DNA of 37,119 nucleotides from Clostridiaceae bacterium (GTDB lineage: Bacteria; Bacillota; Clostridia; Saccharofermentanales; DTU023): the NCBI GenBank assembly GCA_012799825.1, contig JAAZKK010000076.1:1-37119 (forward strand). Reading direction: 5' to 3'. This document shows, piece after piece, positions 15,306-25,646 of this stretch; positions within the stretch are counted from its first letter, which is position 1, and each line of letters starts with the position of its first letter. Position numbers and translations under genes: made by a program. The notes under the pieces are model-generated. The model saw only the letters and a program-made list of their open reading frames with translations, ran no database searches and was not told the origin of the DNA.

Positions 15306-18245
15306 ATGGTATCCGATATTGTCGTTCACGGAGCACGTGAACATAACCTAAAAAATGTTAATCTACGAATTCCCCGCAACCAGTTGATTGTGTTGACCGG
15401 TATTTCCGGTTCAGGTAAATCATCGCTTGCCTTTGACACAATCTATGCGGAAGGTCAGCGCCGCTACGTCGAGTCGCTGTCATCTTATGCGCGCCAATTT
15501 CTCGGCCAAGTCAGAAAACCGGACGTCGATCGCATCGACGGTCTTTCGCCGGCGATTGCCATCGATCAGAAATCGACCAGCCAAAATCCGCGTTCAACGG
15601 TCGGAACGACGACTGAGATTTACGATTTTCTGCGGCTGCTTTATGCGCGCGCAGGTACACCGCATTGTCCTTCATGCGGACGTGTCATCGAGAAGCAGTC
15701 GGTCGATCAGATTGCCGATGCCGTCATGGCATGGCCTGAGGGCACAAGGATCATCATATTCGCACCGGTTGTCCGCGATAGAAAAGGCAGTTATGTGAAA
15801 CTGCTGTCTCAGCTTCGACAGCAGGGTTATGTCCGCGTTCGCATTGACGGCAAGACGTACATGTTGGGGGAGGAGCCGGCGCTAGAGTCCAAGAAACGAC
15901 ATACGATTGAGGTTGCGGTCGATCGTTTAATTCGGCGCGAAGATATCAGAAATCGTCTCGTCGATTCTCTTGAAACGGCGCTCGCTCTCGGTTCCGACAT
16001 CGTACTCTTACGTTTCGAACCGCCTGCAAGTGAGAGCCAATCAGAATTAGATGTAACGGAGCAACTATTTTCACAAAAATTCGCCTGTCCGGACTGCGGC
16101 ATCAGCATTGGAGAAATGTCGCCTCGACTTTTCAGCTTTAACAACCCTTACGGTGCATGTCCCGAATGTACGGGGCTTGGAGTTTTTTCAAGATTTTCGC
16201 CCGATTTGGTGGTGGAAGATCCTGATCGATCACTTATGGACGGCGCCATCTCGATCATGGGTTTTAAACTCGCCGACGAGACGAGCTGGATGCATTGTCA
16301 CGTTCTCGCGCTGGCTGAAAAATACGGTTTTTCTATGAACACTCCGTGGCGCGACCTCCCCGATAAAATTTGTCAGTTGTTGCTTTACGGAAACAACGGC
16401 GAGGAGATCATAGTCGATACGAGCAAGACAAGGTACAACAGAGGCAAACCCTACCACACGACGTGGGAAGGCATCATGAATACGCTTGATAGGCGCTATC
16501 GTGAGACGACATCCCAAGAAGTTCGCGATTACTATAACCGTTATATGGAGATCACTCCTTGTCCGTCCTGTGGAGGCGCGCGACTTCGGCCGGAGGCTTT
16601 GGCCGTTACTGTCGGCGGACTCAACATCAATCAGTTGACGCATCTTTCTATCAAGGACATCCGAACCTTTTTCGAGACGTTACATTTAACGGGCGAAAAA
16701 GGGGAGATTGCGGCGCCCATTTGTCGCGAGATCAAGGCGCGCCTTTCTTTCATGTTGAATGTCGGACTCGATTACCTGACGCTCTCCCGCTCTTCGGCGA
16801 CACTTTCGGGAGGAGAATCTCAACGCATTAGGCTTGCTACACAGATCGGTTCAGGGTTGACCGGCGTCCTTTATGTGCTTGATGAGCCCAGTATCGGTTT
16901 ACATCAACGGGACAATGTTCAGCTTTTGGCAACGCTAAAGAATCTTCGCGATCTGGGGAACACCGTCATGGTGGTGGAGCATGATGAGGAGACGATCTGG
17001 GAAGCTGATCATGTCATCGATATCGGCCCTGGCGTAGGTATCCATGGCGGCGCCATCGTCGCAGAAGGGCGACCTGACGACATCGCCGCATCAGAACAAT
17101 CGATCACGGGAAGCTATCTTTCCGGGCGACGTTATATTCCTGTCCCGGAAACTAGGCGGCCTGCCGATAAAGGTTTCTTAAAGGTCTACGGTGCACGGGA
17201 AAACAACCTCAAATCCATCGATGTCGCCATTCCGCTCGGCCTGATGACATGTGTTACCGGAGTATCCGGATCGGGCAAGAGCTCGCTTGTGAACAATATC
17301 ATTCTAAAAAAACTGGAAGGCGACTTAAATCGCGCTCGACGTGCCGTTGGGCTCTATGACCGCATCGAGGGCATCGATCTCCTGGACAAAGTAATCGCGA
17401 TTGATCAGACGCCGATTGGGCGGACGCCGCGTTCTAATCCGGCGACGTATACAGGGACGTTTGATCTTATTCGAAAATTGTTTGCGAAGATGCCGGCGGC
17501 AAAAGCACGCGGTTACAAACCGGGCCGATTCAGCTTCAATGTAAAAGGCGGTCGCTGTGAAGCGTGTATGGGGAATGGCGTGAACAAGATCGAAATGCAT
17601 TTCTTGCCGGATGTTTACGTCAAATGTGATGTCTGCCAAGGAAGCCGTTTTAATCGTGAGACGTTAGAGGTTCGCTACAAAGGAAAAAATATTGGCGACG
17701 TACTCGATATGACTGTGAGTCAAGCGCTTCAATTCTTCGAGAACATTCCTTCAATCGTTAACAAATTGCAAACGCTCGAAGACGTCGGTCTCGGATATAT
17801 TAAGTTAGGACAACCGTCAACAGAACTCTCAGGCGGTGAGGCGCAACGCGTCAAGTTGGCAACGGAATTATCACGACGGAGTACAGGGAGAACGCTTCTC
17901 ATTCTCGATGAGCCGACAACTGGTTTGCACACCGCGGATATTCACCGACTTGTCAACATTTTGCAGCGTTTGGTATCTTTAGGTAATACCGTTCTTGTCA
18001 TCGAGCACAACCTTGATGTCATCAAGACGGCCGATTACATTATCGACCTCGGTCCCGAAGGTGGCGAGGGAGGCGGACAAGTTGTCGCTTGCGGTACACC
18101 GGAGGAAGTCGCCGAGGTGCCGTCGTCGTACACCGGTCACTATCTCAAATCGATCTTGTACCGAGATAAGCTACGAAGCTGCTGCCAAACAGCCGTGCCG
18201 TCGTCTGCTTCAAAAGCATCCGGTGACAATGTAGCGGCGTCATGA
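15306..18245 (+). CDS. uvrA: UvrABC excision-repair ATPase UvrA
   Basis: UvrA is the damage-recognition ATPase of nucleotide excision repair and works with UvrB. The 979-residue protein holds two ABC modules: Walker [10 protein letters not shown] near residue 33 and [13 protein letters not shown] in the second half, with signatures [12 protein letters not shown] and [12 protein letters not shown]. Zinc-binding Cys pairs are present (CPSCG, CPDCG, CPECTG in the first module, CEACMGNG and CDVCQGSRF in the second). The length is slightly above the usual ~940 owing to a Ser/Ala-rich C-terminal tail after YRDKLRS. No Shine-Dalgarno sequence lies before the ATG; a -10 box just upstream suggests a leaderless message. 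The nearest GGAG (15276-15279) is too far away. Confidence 0.97.
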   Translation: MVSDIVVHGAREHNLKNVNLRIPRNQLIVLTGISGSGKSSLAFDTIYAEGQRRYVESLSSYARQFLGQVRKPDVDRIDGLSPAIAIDQKSTSQNPRSTVGTTTEIYDFLRLLYARAGTPHCPSCGRVIEKQSVDQIADAVMAWPEGTRIIIFAPVVRDRKGSYVKLLSQLRQQGYVRVRIDGKTYMLGEEPALESKKRHTIEVAVDRLIRREDIRNRLVDSLETALALGSDIVLLRFEPPASESQSELDVTEQLFSQKFACPDCGISIGEMSPRLFSFNNPYGACPECTGLGVFSRFSPDLVVEDPDRSLMDGAISIMGFKLADETSWMHCHVLALAEKYGFSMNTPWRDLPDKICQLLLYGNNGEEIIVDTSKTRYNRGKPYHTTWEGIMNTLDRRYRETTSQEVRDYYNRYMEITPCPSCGGARLRPEALAVTVGGLNINQLTHLSIKDIRTFFETLHLTGEKGEIAAPICREIKARLSFMLNVGLDYLTLSRSSATLSGGESQRIRLATQIGSGLTGVLYVLDEPSIGLHQRDNVQLLATLKNLRDLGNTVMVVEHDEETIWEADHVIDIGPGVGIHGGAIVAEGRPDDIAASEQSITGSYLSGRRYIPVPETRRPADKGFLKVYGARENNLKSIDVAIPLGLMTCVTGVSGSGKSSLVNNIILKKLEGDLNRARRAVGLYDRIEGIDLLDKVIAIDQTPIGRTPRSNPATYTGTFDLIRKLFAKMPAAKARGYKPGRFSFNVKGGRCEACMGNGVNKIEMHFLPDVYVKCDVCQGSRFNRETLEVRYKGKNIGDVLDMTVSQALQFFENIPSIVNKLQTLEDVGLGYIKLGQPSTELSGGEAQRVKLATELSRRSTGRTLLILDEPTTGLHTADIHRLVNILQRLVSLGNTVLVIEHNLDVIKTADYIIDLGPEGGEGGGQVVACGTPEEVAEVPSSYTGHYLKSILYRDKLRSCCQTAVPSSASKASGDNVAAS

Positions 18246-18335
18246 AAACAAAACATATGCGTCAAAAGACGAGAGGTGCCCTAGATTTCACTTTTTTGAA
18301 GCTTTTTTAATATTTATTTTTAGATAAGGCGGTTC

Positions 18336-18364
18336 TTGTGTAATTGGAACGATTTGCCTATTAT
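18336..18364 (+). promoter_or_regulatory. Candidate promoter of the clpE-led gene run
   Basis: TTGTGT (18336-18341) and TATTAT (18359-18364) are separated by 17 bases; the -10 box is good, the -35 box weak. The -35 region overlaps an inverted repeat GTTC/GAAC. No tandem GTCAAA CtsR site is seen. Confidence 0.4.
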
Positions 18365-18402
18365 TTAGACAGGAGACACAAAGGGAATAGGATGGATCAA
18401 GC

Positions 18403-20904
18403 ATGAGTAAATGTTCAATCTGCCATAAAAACGAGGCGGTCGTGTTTACGACACGCTACGTTGACGGAGAGCCTCGGATGGAGGGCATGTGTCTCCGTTG
18501 CGCCTACGATTCGGAACTTCCGGGTATCGAGCAAATTTTGGAGCAGTCCGGCATAACAGAAGAAAATATAGATGACGTAACGGCGCGTATGAATGACGTG
18601 CTGGCAGGGATGTCACATCACAGTCCGCAAGAGCTTTTAAAGTCACTCTTATCCGGTAAATTCCCCGGGATGGAAGACCAAAGCGATAACGATGACATGG
18701 ATGAAGACGATTCCGATGAAGAGTCGGCACAGGACGATGATGGAAAGGGCGGCAAAACAAGGCGTCCTTCTAGACGCAATGAGCAGCCGACCATTCGTCC
18801 GCATGCATCGATCGGAGAATTGCTTCCTGCCAATATCGGCGGTCAATCTGAAAAAATAGCCAGATCGGGAGACAATGAGCGCGTGACCTCCAAAGGTCGA
18901 CGGAAAAAACGTCGACTTAAATTTCTGGAGCAATATGCGATTAATCTGACGCAAGAAGCTCGTGAAGGCCGAATTGACCGGATCATCGGGCGTGAAGAGG
19001 AACTGGCGCGCACGATTCAGATTCTAAATCGCCGAACAAAAAATAATCCTGCGCTTGTGGGTGAAGCAGGCGTTGGCAAATCGGCGATCGCGGAAGGACT
19101 CGCAGTCAAGCTGGTTAATGGGGAGGTCCCCGTAAAGTTGATGGACCAAGAGCTTTATTTGCTCGATATGACCGCGATGGTTGCCGGAACACAGTTTCGA
19201 GGTCAGTTTGAGGCGCGGATGAAAGGCGTTGTTGAAGATGTCAAGCGCGCAGGCAACGTGATCCTTGTGATTGACGAGCTTCACAATATTATGGGTGCCG
19301 GAGACGCCGAGGGCGCGATGAATGCCGCCAATATTTTGAAACCGGCGCTTGCGCGAGGCGAGCTTCGTGTCATCGGGTCGACCACACTGGACGAGTACCG
19401 CCGTTTTATAGAGAAGGATTCCGCGTTGGAGCGCCGTTTCCAGAAAGTGTTGATCGAAGAACCGGATGATGATCTCACACTGAGAATACTCATAGGTATT
19501 AAAGATTATTACGAGCAGCACCATCACGTCGTTTATCCAAATCATGTTTTGGAGACGGCGGTGCGCCTGTCAAGCCGATACATTACGGATCATTACCAGC
19601 CCGACAAAGCGATCGATCTGATCGATGAGGCGGGATCGCAGCAGAATTTGGATTCGCCGTGTCTCGTGCTGTTGAGAGAATTAGAGCTGAGACATGAAGA
19701 ACTCGAAGATGAACGTGAAGATAACGAAAAAGCGATTGCAGAATGCAAATCTAGCGAGGATTCGCTGAAACTCTATGAAACACAGGCACAAGTGCGCTCT
19801 GAACTAATGCGCTTGGAAGACAGAATTGAAGAAGTGCGTGCGGAGTGCCGGCCTGTCGAGATAACCGACCAAGATATCGCTGCCGTAGTCGAGATGTGGA
19901 CAGGTATTCCGGTGCGCCAAATTACGGCATCGGAGACGGATCGCCTGATCAATCTGGAAGAACGACTCCATCAGCGCGTCATCGGACAAGAAGAAGCGGT
20001 TGGTGCCCTTGCTCGAGCGGTGCGCCGTTCACGAGCCGGTTTTGCGAAGAAAGACAAACCGCCGTCATTCCTATTCGTTGGACCGACAGGTGTCGGCAAA
20101 ACGGAATTGGTTAAGGCGCTGGCAGAAGTCTTGTTCGACTCGGAAGATCATCTCATCCGTCTTGACATGTCGGAATATATGGAAGCGCATACTGTGAGCA
20201 AGCTGATCGGAGCTCCTCCGGGCTATGTCGGGTACCACGAAGGCGGTCAGCTGACGGAAAAAATAAGGCGTCGCCCGTATAGCGTCGTTCTTTTCGACGA
20301 AATAGAGAAAGCACATGCCGACGTATACAACATGTTGCTTCAGATCCTTGATGACGGCCGCTTGACGGACGGTCACGGTCGCGTCGTAAGTTTTAAGCAC
20401 GCGATCATCGTCATGACGAGCAATGCCGGCACGACTTTAAAAGCAGGCACCATAGGTTTTGGCGCACATAAGCGTGAGGCGATGGAAGAACGTGTAGATA
20501 CGGTTCTGAGGGATATTTTCCGACCTGAGTTTTTGAACCGTATTGACGAAATCGTCATATTCCATGAACTCACGCACGACGAAATTCGTGATATCGTTGA
20601 TCTCATGTTGAAAGAGCCTGCGTCCGATCTGGAACGACGCGGTATACGTCTTGAGGTAACAAATGCCGCCCGCGAGCGTCTTGCCGAGTTAGGCTATGAT
20701 CCGAAATTTGGTGCGCGGCCGCTTAGGCGAACGATTCAACGTCGGATTGAGGATACATTGGCCGATCTTTGGCTAGGCGACCATCTTAAATCTGCTATTG
20801 AAGTAACGATTGACGTCGCGCAAAAAGGGAGTGAGCCGCGTGAGAAAACCGATCACAGCATGACCGACGATAGCGGCGAATTTTGTTTTTCGTGGGCGTC
20901 ATAA
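18403..20904 (+). CDS. clpE: ClpE-type AAA+ unfoldase with N-terminal zinc finger
   Basis: The N-terminus has C4, C7, C30 and C33, exactly the CX2CX22CX2C zinc finger of ClpE, instead of the double Clp-N repeat of ClpC. Two AAA+ modules follow: Walker A GEAGVGKS at 220-227 and GPTGVGKT at 560-567, separated by a short charged coiled-coil middle region. IGF at 684-686 is the ClpP-docking loop, so the protein should deliver substrates to ClpP. At 833 residues it is clearly longer than Bacillus ClpE (about 700). Much of the difference is a low-complexity acidic then basic linker at about 85-180 ([11 protein letters not shown] followed by Arg/Lys-rich segments). The ATG at 18403 follows a GGAATAGG-rich stretch; the SD is weak. 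Confidence 0.9.
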   Translation: MSKCSICHKNEAVVFTTRYVDGEPRMEGMCLRCAYDSELPGIEQILEQSGITEENIDDVTARMNDVLAGMSHHSPQELLKSLLSGKFPGMEDQSDNDDMDEDDSDEESAQDDDGKGGKTRRPSRRNEQPTIRPHASIGELLPANIGGQSEKIARSGDNERVTSKGRRKKRRLKFLEQYAINLTQEAREGRIDRIIGREEELARTIQILNRRTKNNPALVGEAGVGKSAIAEGLAVKLVNGEVPVKLMDQELYLLDMTAMVAGTQFRGQFEARMKGVVEDVKRAGNVILVIDELHNIMGAGDAEGAMNAANILKPALARGELRVIGSTTLDEYRRFIEKDSALERRFQKVLIEEPDDDLTLRILIGIKDYYEQHHHVVYPNHVLETAVRLSSRYITDHYQPDKAIDLIDEAGSQQNLDSPCLVLLRELELRHEELEDEREDNEKAIAECKSSEDSLKLYETQAQVRSELMRLEDRIEEVRAECRPVEITDQDIAAVVEMWTGIPVRQITASETDRLINLEERLHQRVIGQEEAVGALARAVRRSRAGFAKKDKPPSFLFVGPTGVGKTELVKALAEVLFDSEDHLIRLDMSEYMEAHTVSKLIGAPPGYVGYHEGGQLTEKIRRRPYSVVLFDEIEKAHADVYNMLLQILDDGRLTDGHGRVVSFKHAIIVMTSNAGTTLKAGTIGFGAHKREAMEERVDTVLRDIFRPEFLNRIDEIVIFHELTHDEIRDIVDLMLKEPASDLERRGIRLEVTNAARERLAELGYDPKFGARPLRRTIQRRIEDTLADLWLGDHLKSAIEVTIDVAQKGSEPREKTDHSMTDDSGEFCFSWAS

Positions 20905-20927
20905 GCCATAAGGAGAATAAAGTCTTT

Positions 20928-21965
20928 ATGCCTAGGAAAAGAAGCATACTCAAACACAACGCGCGTATGCACCTTACGGGTAAATACGGTACTGCGCTTC
21001 TTGTGGTGATAATAGCATCGCTAATCCGGAACGTGCTTTCGGTTGCGCGCTCCGTGGTCATGAACTGGATACCGGCGTTTAAATTATTTTCCGCTTTCCC
21101 TGAGTTATTTACAGCGGATGCTTTAAGAAAATTGAATATAGACCCTTGGCTTGCCGCGTTGCGCGAACTAATCGAGAAAATAGGTGCTAACGCGCGTTTT
21201 TACATACTCTTTTTTGTAATCAGTATCCTAGTTGAGTGGCTTTATGCACTCTTGATTTCCAACGTCATTGTCTGTGGCATGCAGCGTTGGTTCCTTCGCG
21301 CCGATTATCCTCAGTGGACGCCGACGGTCGGCATGATTTTTACGCCTTTTTCGTCCGGACAGTATAGGCACGTAGTCGTAGGAATGTTCTGGAAAAATCT
21401 TTGGCTTTTCATCTGGTCGCTTCCGCAGCTGGTATTTGCTTTTTTACTTTCTGCGCCGTCATTGCTTTTGATGTATCATGTATTTCTTTCAGGTAGTTCC
21501 ATAACTCCGGGACTTATCCGGCGCATAGCCTCACTCTATGGTCTGCCCGAATTTATCTTCCAATGGCCTTGGCTTGTCGCAATGTCGGTATTGCTTATTG
21601 TGTCGGCTATTGTAGTAATCAACAGAGCATATTGTTACCGGATGACGGAGATGATTATTGCGGACAATCCTATGATCGGTGCGCGTCGAGCGCTCGTTTT
21701 GTCGAAGAAAATGACACAGCGTTCCGTCTGGCGCATGATCTTTCTCGATCTCTCGTTTCTCGGATGGGCTATGTTGTGCATTCTTTTATATTTTGTCTCG
21801 TGGTTGGGATTTCTTTTACTTACGCCATACTATACGGCAACATGGATCGAAGCGTATCGAGACCTTCGCGATGAGGCGGTGCGCCGCGGCGATGTGACGA
21901 TGGAAGAGCTCGGTTATCGTCGTATGGATACTCCGCATGCAGGTGCGGCATTTTTCACATCATGA
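20928..21965 (+). CDS. DUF975 family integral membrane protein
   Basis: TAAGGAG at 20909-20915 favours the ATG at 20928 (345 residues). The N-terminus ILKHNARMHLTGKYGTALLV matches the usual DUF975 opening (a short amphipathic lead followed by the first membrane helix). The C-terminal part, GARRALVLSKKMTQRSVWR followed by LSFLGWAML and LLTPYYTATWIEAYRDL, matches the family's ending. About five or six hydrophobic helices are visible. Function in the family is unknown. It starts 23 bases after clpE, and its stop overlaps the next start (ATGA), so it is likely co-transcribed with both. Confidence 0.85.
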   Translation: MPRKRSILKHNARMHLTGKYGTALLVVIIASLIRNVLSVARSVVMNWIPAFKLFSAFPELFTADALRKLNIDPWLAALRELIEKIGANARFYILFFVISILVEWLYALLISNVIVCGMQRWFLRADYPQWTPTVGMIFTPFSSGQYRHVVVGMFWKNLWLFIWSLPQLVFAFLLSAPSLLLMYHVFLSGSSITPGLIRRIASLYGLPEFIFQWPWLVAMSVLLIVSAIVVINRAYCYRMTEMIIADNPMIGARRALVLSKKMTQRSVWRMIFLDLSFLGWAMLCILLYFVSWLGFLLLTPYYTATWIEAYRDLRDEAVRRGDVTMEELGYRRMDTPHAGAAFFTS

Positions 21966-22354
21966 TGTTACTTTTGGCTCTTCAACCGTCGCTTGTTTCG
22001 ACCGCTTTTCGCGTTCTTTTTACAGTGTTGGCCTTGTTGTCGATCAGCGCTGTCGCCTTAACTTTTGGTCATCGTTATTTGAAGCGCCGTGTACGCGTGT
22101 CGATGAAGCAACACAGCGACACTCTGGTCGGTCAAAAAGCGATGGTCGTTGAAGATTTAAGACCGAGAGGTGTCGGTTCTATCCGAGCGATGTTGACTCC
22201 GAAAGAGGAAGCGGCGCGTTCTGTAAATCGCGAGCAGACCGATGTTCCCCTGGAAACATTTCCCGCGGTGGCCGATCAGTATATTTCCAAGGGCAGAATC
22301 GTGCGTGTCACGGGAGGTGACCGCACAATGTACCGAGTGCAACCTATTCGGTGA
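21962..22354 (+). CDS. Short NfeD-like protein with one membrane helix and an OB-fold tail
   Basis: The 130 residues have a single hydrophobic helix at about 13-38 and a soluble C-terminus. The segment LVGQKAMVVEDLRPRGVG and the ending ISKGRIVRVTGGDRTMYRVQP resemble the OB-fold domain of NfeD-family proteins, which usually partner with SPFH/flotillin or stomatin proteins. No such partner or NfeD protease domain is nearby. A loop of about 30 charged residues between the two strands is longer than I would expect. The start overlaps the previous stop by 4 bases, and a second ATG follows immediately at 21965. No SD is visible, so expression probably depends on coupling. Confidence 0.65.
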   Translation: MMLLLALQPSLVSTAFRVLFTVLALLSISAVALTFGHRYLKRRVRVSMKQHSDTLVGQKAMVVEDLRPRGVGSIRAMLTPKEEAARSVNREQTDVPLETFPAVADQYISKGRIVRVTGGDRTMYRVQPIR

Positions 22355-22371
22355 TAGAAGCGAGGTTTTAG

Positions 22372-23733
22372 ATGTTACATTTTGATGATCAGATGACATT
22401 TGATTTTGTCGCGCCGCATGAGCTTGACGCCATTTCCGGCCAGTTGGAATTGGCTTGCCGCAATCTGGATCAACGGACGTGTCTGGGAAGCGAGTATACC
22501 GGTTGGCTTTATCTTCCGGATCGTGAAAACAAAGAGGAACTGGCGCGTGTCGAGAAATGCGCAAAACGACTCCGTGAAGAGGTAGACTACCTTGTCGTCA
22601 TCGGTATTGGAGGTTCATATTTGGGTACTCGCGCCGTCATTGAGGCGCTTTCTCACCATTTTGACGCGCAGCTTCCGAGTGATAAACGATCAGGCCCGAA
22701 GATTATTTTTGCCGGCCATCAGCTGAGTTCAGACTACCTCTATGATCTAAAAGAGCTACTTCACGGTCAACGTGTCGCGTTCAACGTCATTTCAAAGTCA
22801 GGAACGACGACGGAACCTGCCGTTGCTTTCCGTGTTTTGCGCGAGGTGCTCTTCCGCGATGCGAGTGAAGATACGTTTCGCAAACGTGTGATCATCACGA
22901 CGGATCGCCAACGCGGCGCGCTTCGCCGCCTTGCTGAGGAACGCGATTTGGAGACTTTTGTGATTCCTGACGACGTCGGCGGACGTTTTTCAGTATTGAC
23001 ACCGGTCGGCTTATTGCCGATTGCGGTGGCAGGTATTGACATTGACGAACTTCTCGATGGCGCGGCATCTTCTCGCGATCAGGAGATTCAGGATGCAGAA
23101 TTGTTGGAAAAACCTGCGGCTCGGTACGCCGCCGTGCGCACTTTGCTTGCCCGCAAAGGGTATACGACGGAGATCTTAGGCGCCTATGAGCCTTCCATGC
23201 GTATGTTTACCGAATGGTGGAAACAGCTGTTTGGCGAGAGCGCCTGCAAGGATGGCCGCGGTGTCATTCCGCTGGGCGTTGATTTCACGACCGACCTTCA
23301 TTCTCTTGGGCAAATGATTCAAGAAGGGCCGCGCACGTTCTTTGAGACGATCATCCGTTTTAGCAATGTACGCCACGAGGTTTTGATCCCTGACGACGGC
23401 ACGAATCTCGATCAATTGCAGTATCTTGCCGGGACGCCGATGTCGGAGGTCAACGACAAGGCCATGCTGGGTACGGCTTTAGCGCACGTGGCAGGCGGTG
23501 TGCCCAACATGAGTGTGATATGTGAGAAGCGTTCAGCGTTTGCAATGGGTGAATTGATCTACTTCTTCGAACGCGCCTGCGCGCTATCTTGTCTGATGGA
23601 CGCGGTAAATCCGTTTAATCAACCCGGTGTAGAAGCTTATAAAAGCAACATGTTTGCCCTTCTTGGCAAACCCGGCCATGAGAAACGCCGTGCTGAGCTG
23701 GAGAACCTCCTCGAAGAAAGGCACCGCCGTTGA
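22372..23733 (+). CDS. pgi: Glucose-6-phosphate isomerase
   Basis: It interconverts glucose 6-phosphate and fructose 6-phosphate in glycolysis and gluconeogenesis. The 453-residue length fits the short bacterial/Firmicute form. Sugar-phosphate-binding segments are visible: VIGIGGSYLGTRAVIEAL near residue 75 and SKSGTTTEPAVAFRVLRE near 142, followed by GGRFSVLTPVGLLP near 205. The conserved QMIQEGPRTFFE and FNQPGVEAYK motifs lie in the last third. GAGG is 7 bases before the ATG. The stop TGA overlaps the TTG start of the next gene by four bases. Confidence 0.96.
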   Translation: MLHFDDQMTFDFVAPHELDAISGQLELACRNLDQRTCLGSEYTGWLYLPDRENKEELARVEKCAKRLREEVDYLVVIGIGGSYLGTRAVIEALSHHFDAQLPSDKRSGPKIIFAGHQLSSDYLYDLKELLHGQRVAFNVISKSGTTTEPAVAFRVLREVLFRDASEDTFRKRVIITTDRQRGALRRLAEERDLETFVIPDDVGGRFSVLTPVGLLPIAVAGIDIDELLDGAASSRDQEIQDAELLEKPAARYAAVRTLLARKGYTTEILGAYEPSMRMFTEWWKQLFGESACKDGRGVIPLGVDFTTDLHSLGQMIQEGPRTFFETIIRFSNVRHEVLIPDDGTNLDQLQYLAGTPMSEVNDKAMLGTALAHVAGGVPNMSVICEKRSAFAMGELIYFFERACALSCLMDAVNPFNQPGVEAYKSNMFALLGKPGHEKRRAELENLLEERHRR

Positions 23734-25646
23734 CCTCTTGGAGTAGTCTTTCAGAAGCGAAACAACGCGCTCTCTTGCGCAGAGTCGAGAAACCGGCGCG
23801 CTACTCGGGAGGGGAATGGCAAGCTTGCGATAAATGGGATGTTTTCTTCCATTTACAAGAAGAAGACCGTATACGATTTGCATTCTGTTTCCCCGATCTT
23901 TATGAGATCGGCATGTCAAATCTTGCACTTCAAATTCTCTATGCGACTTTGAACGCGGATGAACACACGTGGTGTGAGCGCTTTTTTGAGCCGGCACCGG
24001 ACATGCGAGAGCAGCTGATTAAAGAAGACATTGCGCTATCATCGCTCGAATCGGGAACGCCGCTTTACGCTTTTGATATCGTCGGGATGTCGATATCCTA
24101 CGAGCTGGCGTACACGACGGTTCTCGACATGCTCCACTTGGGTAAAATTCCGCTTCGGAGTGTTGATCGCGGTGAACGGGATCCTCTCGTGGTTGCCGGA
24201 GGGCCGGTAGCCTGCAATTTGGAACCGATGGCTCCTTTTTTCGACCTTGTCATGATCGGCGATGGGGAACAACTCCTGTCGGACATCACCGCGCTTTACC
24301 GTAAGAAAAAGCAAAATCGCATGACGAAGCGTGACTTTCTGTTCGAAGCGTGCCGGCTTGAAGGCATTTATGTGCCGGCATTTTATGATGTAACGTATTG
24401 TCCTGACGGGACGATTGACACGATTGAACCTAATGTGCCGCAAGCACCGCGCGTCATTCAAAAAAGTGTTATTCGAGATTTGAATAACGCGAAGATGCCG
24501 CTGGCGCCCATCGTGCCTCATCTCAATGTCGTACACGATCGCATGGTGATGGAAATCTTTCGCGGATGTGCGCGCGGTTGTCGGTTTTGTCAGGCAGGTT
24601 TTACTTATCGTCCCATGCGAGAGCGCTCTTTCGATCGTCTATCCGACGCGGCGCGTTCGCTGTTTCAAAAGACAGGTTGCGATGAACTGGGACTGTTGTC
24701 CCTTTCTACGACAGATTATTCGCAGCTTTCAGAATTGTTAGAGGCGCTCATTCCTCGCGCTGAAAAGAATCATGTGAATCTTTCGTTGCCTTCACTAAGG
24801 CTAGATGCGTTTGAACGAGATATGGCCGAGCAGGTGGCGACGACTCGCCGAGCTGGTCTCACATTTGCGCCTGAGGCGGGCACCCAACGCTTGCGAGATG
24901 TGATCAACAAGAACATCGTCGAAGAAGACTTATTGCAAGCAACGGAAGTCGCGCTTCGAAACGGCTGGGATCGCCTCAAACTCTATTATATGCTCGGGTT
25001 GCCCACCGAGACCGATGACGATGTTGACGGCATCGGATACATGGTGAATCGTTTGATCGCGCGTTGGCGCGAGATTCCCGATCAGCTGCGACCGCGACGT
25101 TTTTTTATTAATGTGAGCACATCTATTTTCATTCCAAAACCGTTTACACCTTTTCAATGGGCGGAACAAATCAGTCCTGACGAAATGCGCGATCGTCAAC
25201 AGCGCGTTGCGTCGGCGCTGGGACGGAATCGACGCGTGAATTACCAATGGCATCAGTTTGAAAGTTCTGTGCTGGAAGCGGTGCTCGCTCGAGGCGATCG
25301 ACGCTTGGCAAACGTCATTGAGCAAGCGTGGATGCAAGGCTGCGTGCTGGATGCTTGGCACGAGCATTTTCGCTGGGATGTTTGGGAAACCTTGTTGTCG
25401 GAGATGCCCGGCGGAATCTCTTTTTATACGCGCAAACGACCGCTGCATGAAAAATTTCCATGGGATCACATTCAGATCGGTGTGCAACGGATCTTTTTAG
25501 AAAGAGAATGGCGGCGCGCCATGGAGGGAAAGACGACACCGGCTTGCTTTGAGCAGTGCTCACATTGCGGTGTCGGCAAGTATGGAAGCGGAGTATGTTT
25601 GCAACCGCCGCGTGCAGCAACCGAGAAGGGTTTCGGTCATGAATAA
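23730..25646 (+). CDS. TIGR03960-type radical SAM protein with B12-binding-like N-terminus
   Basis: The TTG at 23730 overlaps the pgi stop and has GAAAGG about 8 bases before it; no in-frame ATG lies near. The 638-residue protein has an N-terminal Rossmann-like region (FCFPDLYEIGMSNLALQIL, ending VVAGGPVACNLEP), then the radical SAM cluster C280, C284, C287 in GCARGCRFCQAGF. It ends in a Cys cluster (CFEQCSHCGVG). This is the family often found with a DUF2344 partner, which is exactly the next gene. In many Firmicutes the pair precedes rng, rplU and rpmA; those genes are not here. The substrate is unknown to me; ribosome or RNA modification has been suggested from context. Confidence 0.9.
   Translation: MTSWSSLSEAKQRALLRRVEKPARYSGGEWQACDKWDVFFHLQEEDRIRFAFCFPDLYEIGMSNLALQILYATLNADEHTWCERFFEPAPDMREQLIKEDIALSSLESGTPLYAFDIVGMSISYELAYTTVLDMLHLGKIPLRSVDRGERDPLVVAGGPVACNLEPMAPFFDLVMIGDGEQLLSDITALYRKKKQNRMTKRDFLFEACRLEGIYVPAFYDVTYCPDGTIDTIEPNVPQAPRVIQKSVIRDLNNAKMPLAPIVPHLNVVHDRMVMEIFRGCARGCRFCQAGFTYRPMRERSFDRLSDAARSLFQKTGCDELGLLSLSTTDYSQLSELLEALIPRAEKNHVNLSLPSLRLDAFERDMAEQVATTRRAGLTFAPEAGTQRLRDVINKNIVEEDLLQATEVALRNGWDRLKLYYMLGLPTETDDDVDGIGYMVNRLIARWREIPDQLRPRRFFINVSTSIFIPKPFTPFQWAEQISPDEMRDRQQRVASALGRNRRVNYQWHQFESSVLEAVLARGDRRLANVIEQAWMQGCVLDAWHEHFRWDVWETLLSEMPGGISFYTRKRPLHEKFPWDHIQIGVQRIFLEREWRRAMEGKTTPACFEQCSHCGVGKYGSGVCLQPPRAATEKGFGHE

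Noticed and set aside
18246-18402. CtsR heptad repeat upstream of clpE
   Set aside because: Only one GTCAAA is present at about 18262; the CtsR site needs a tandem copy.
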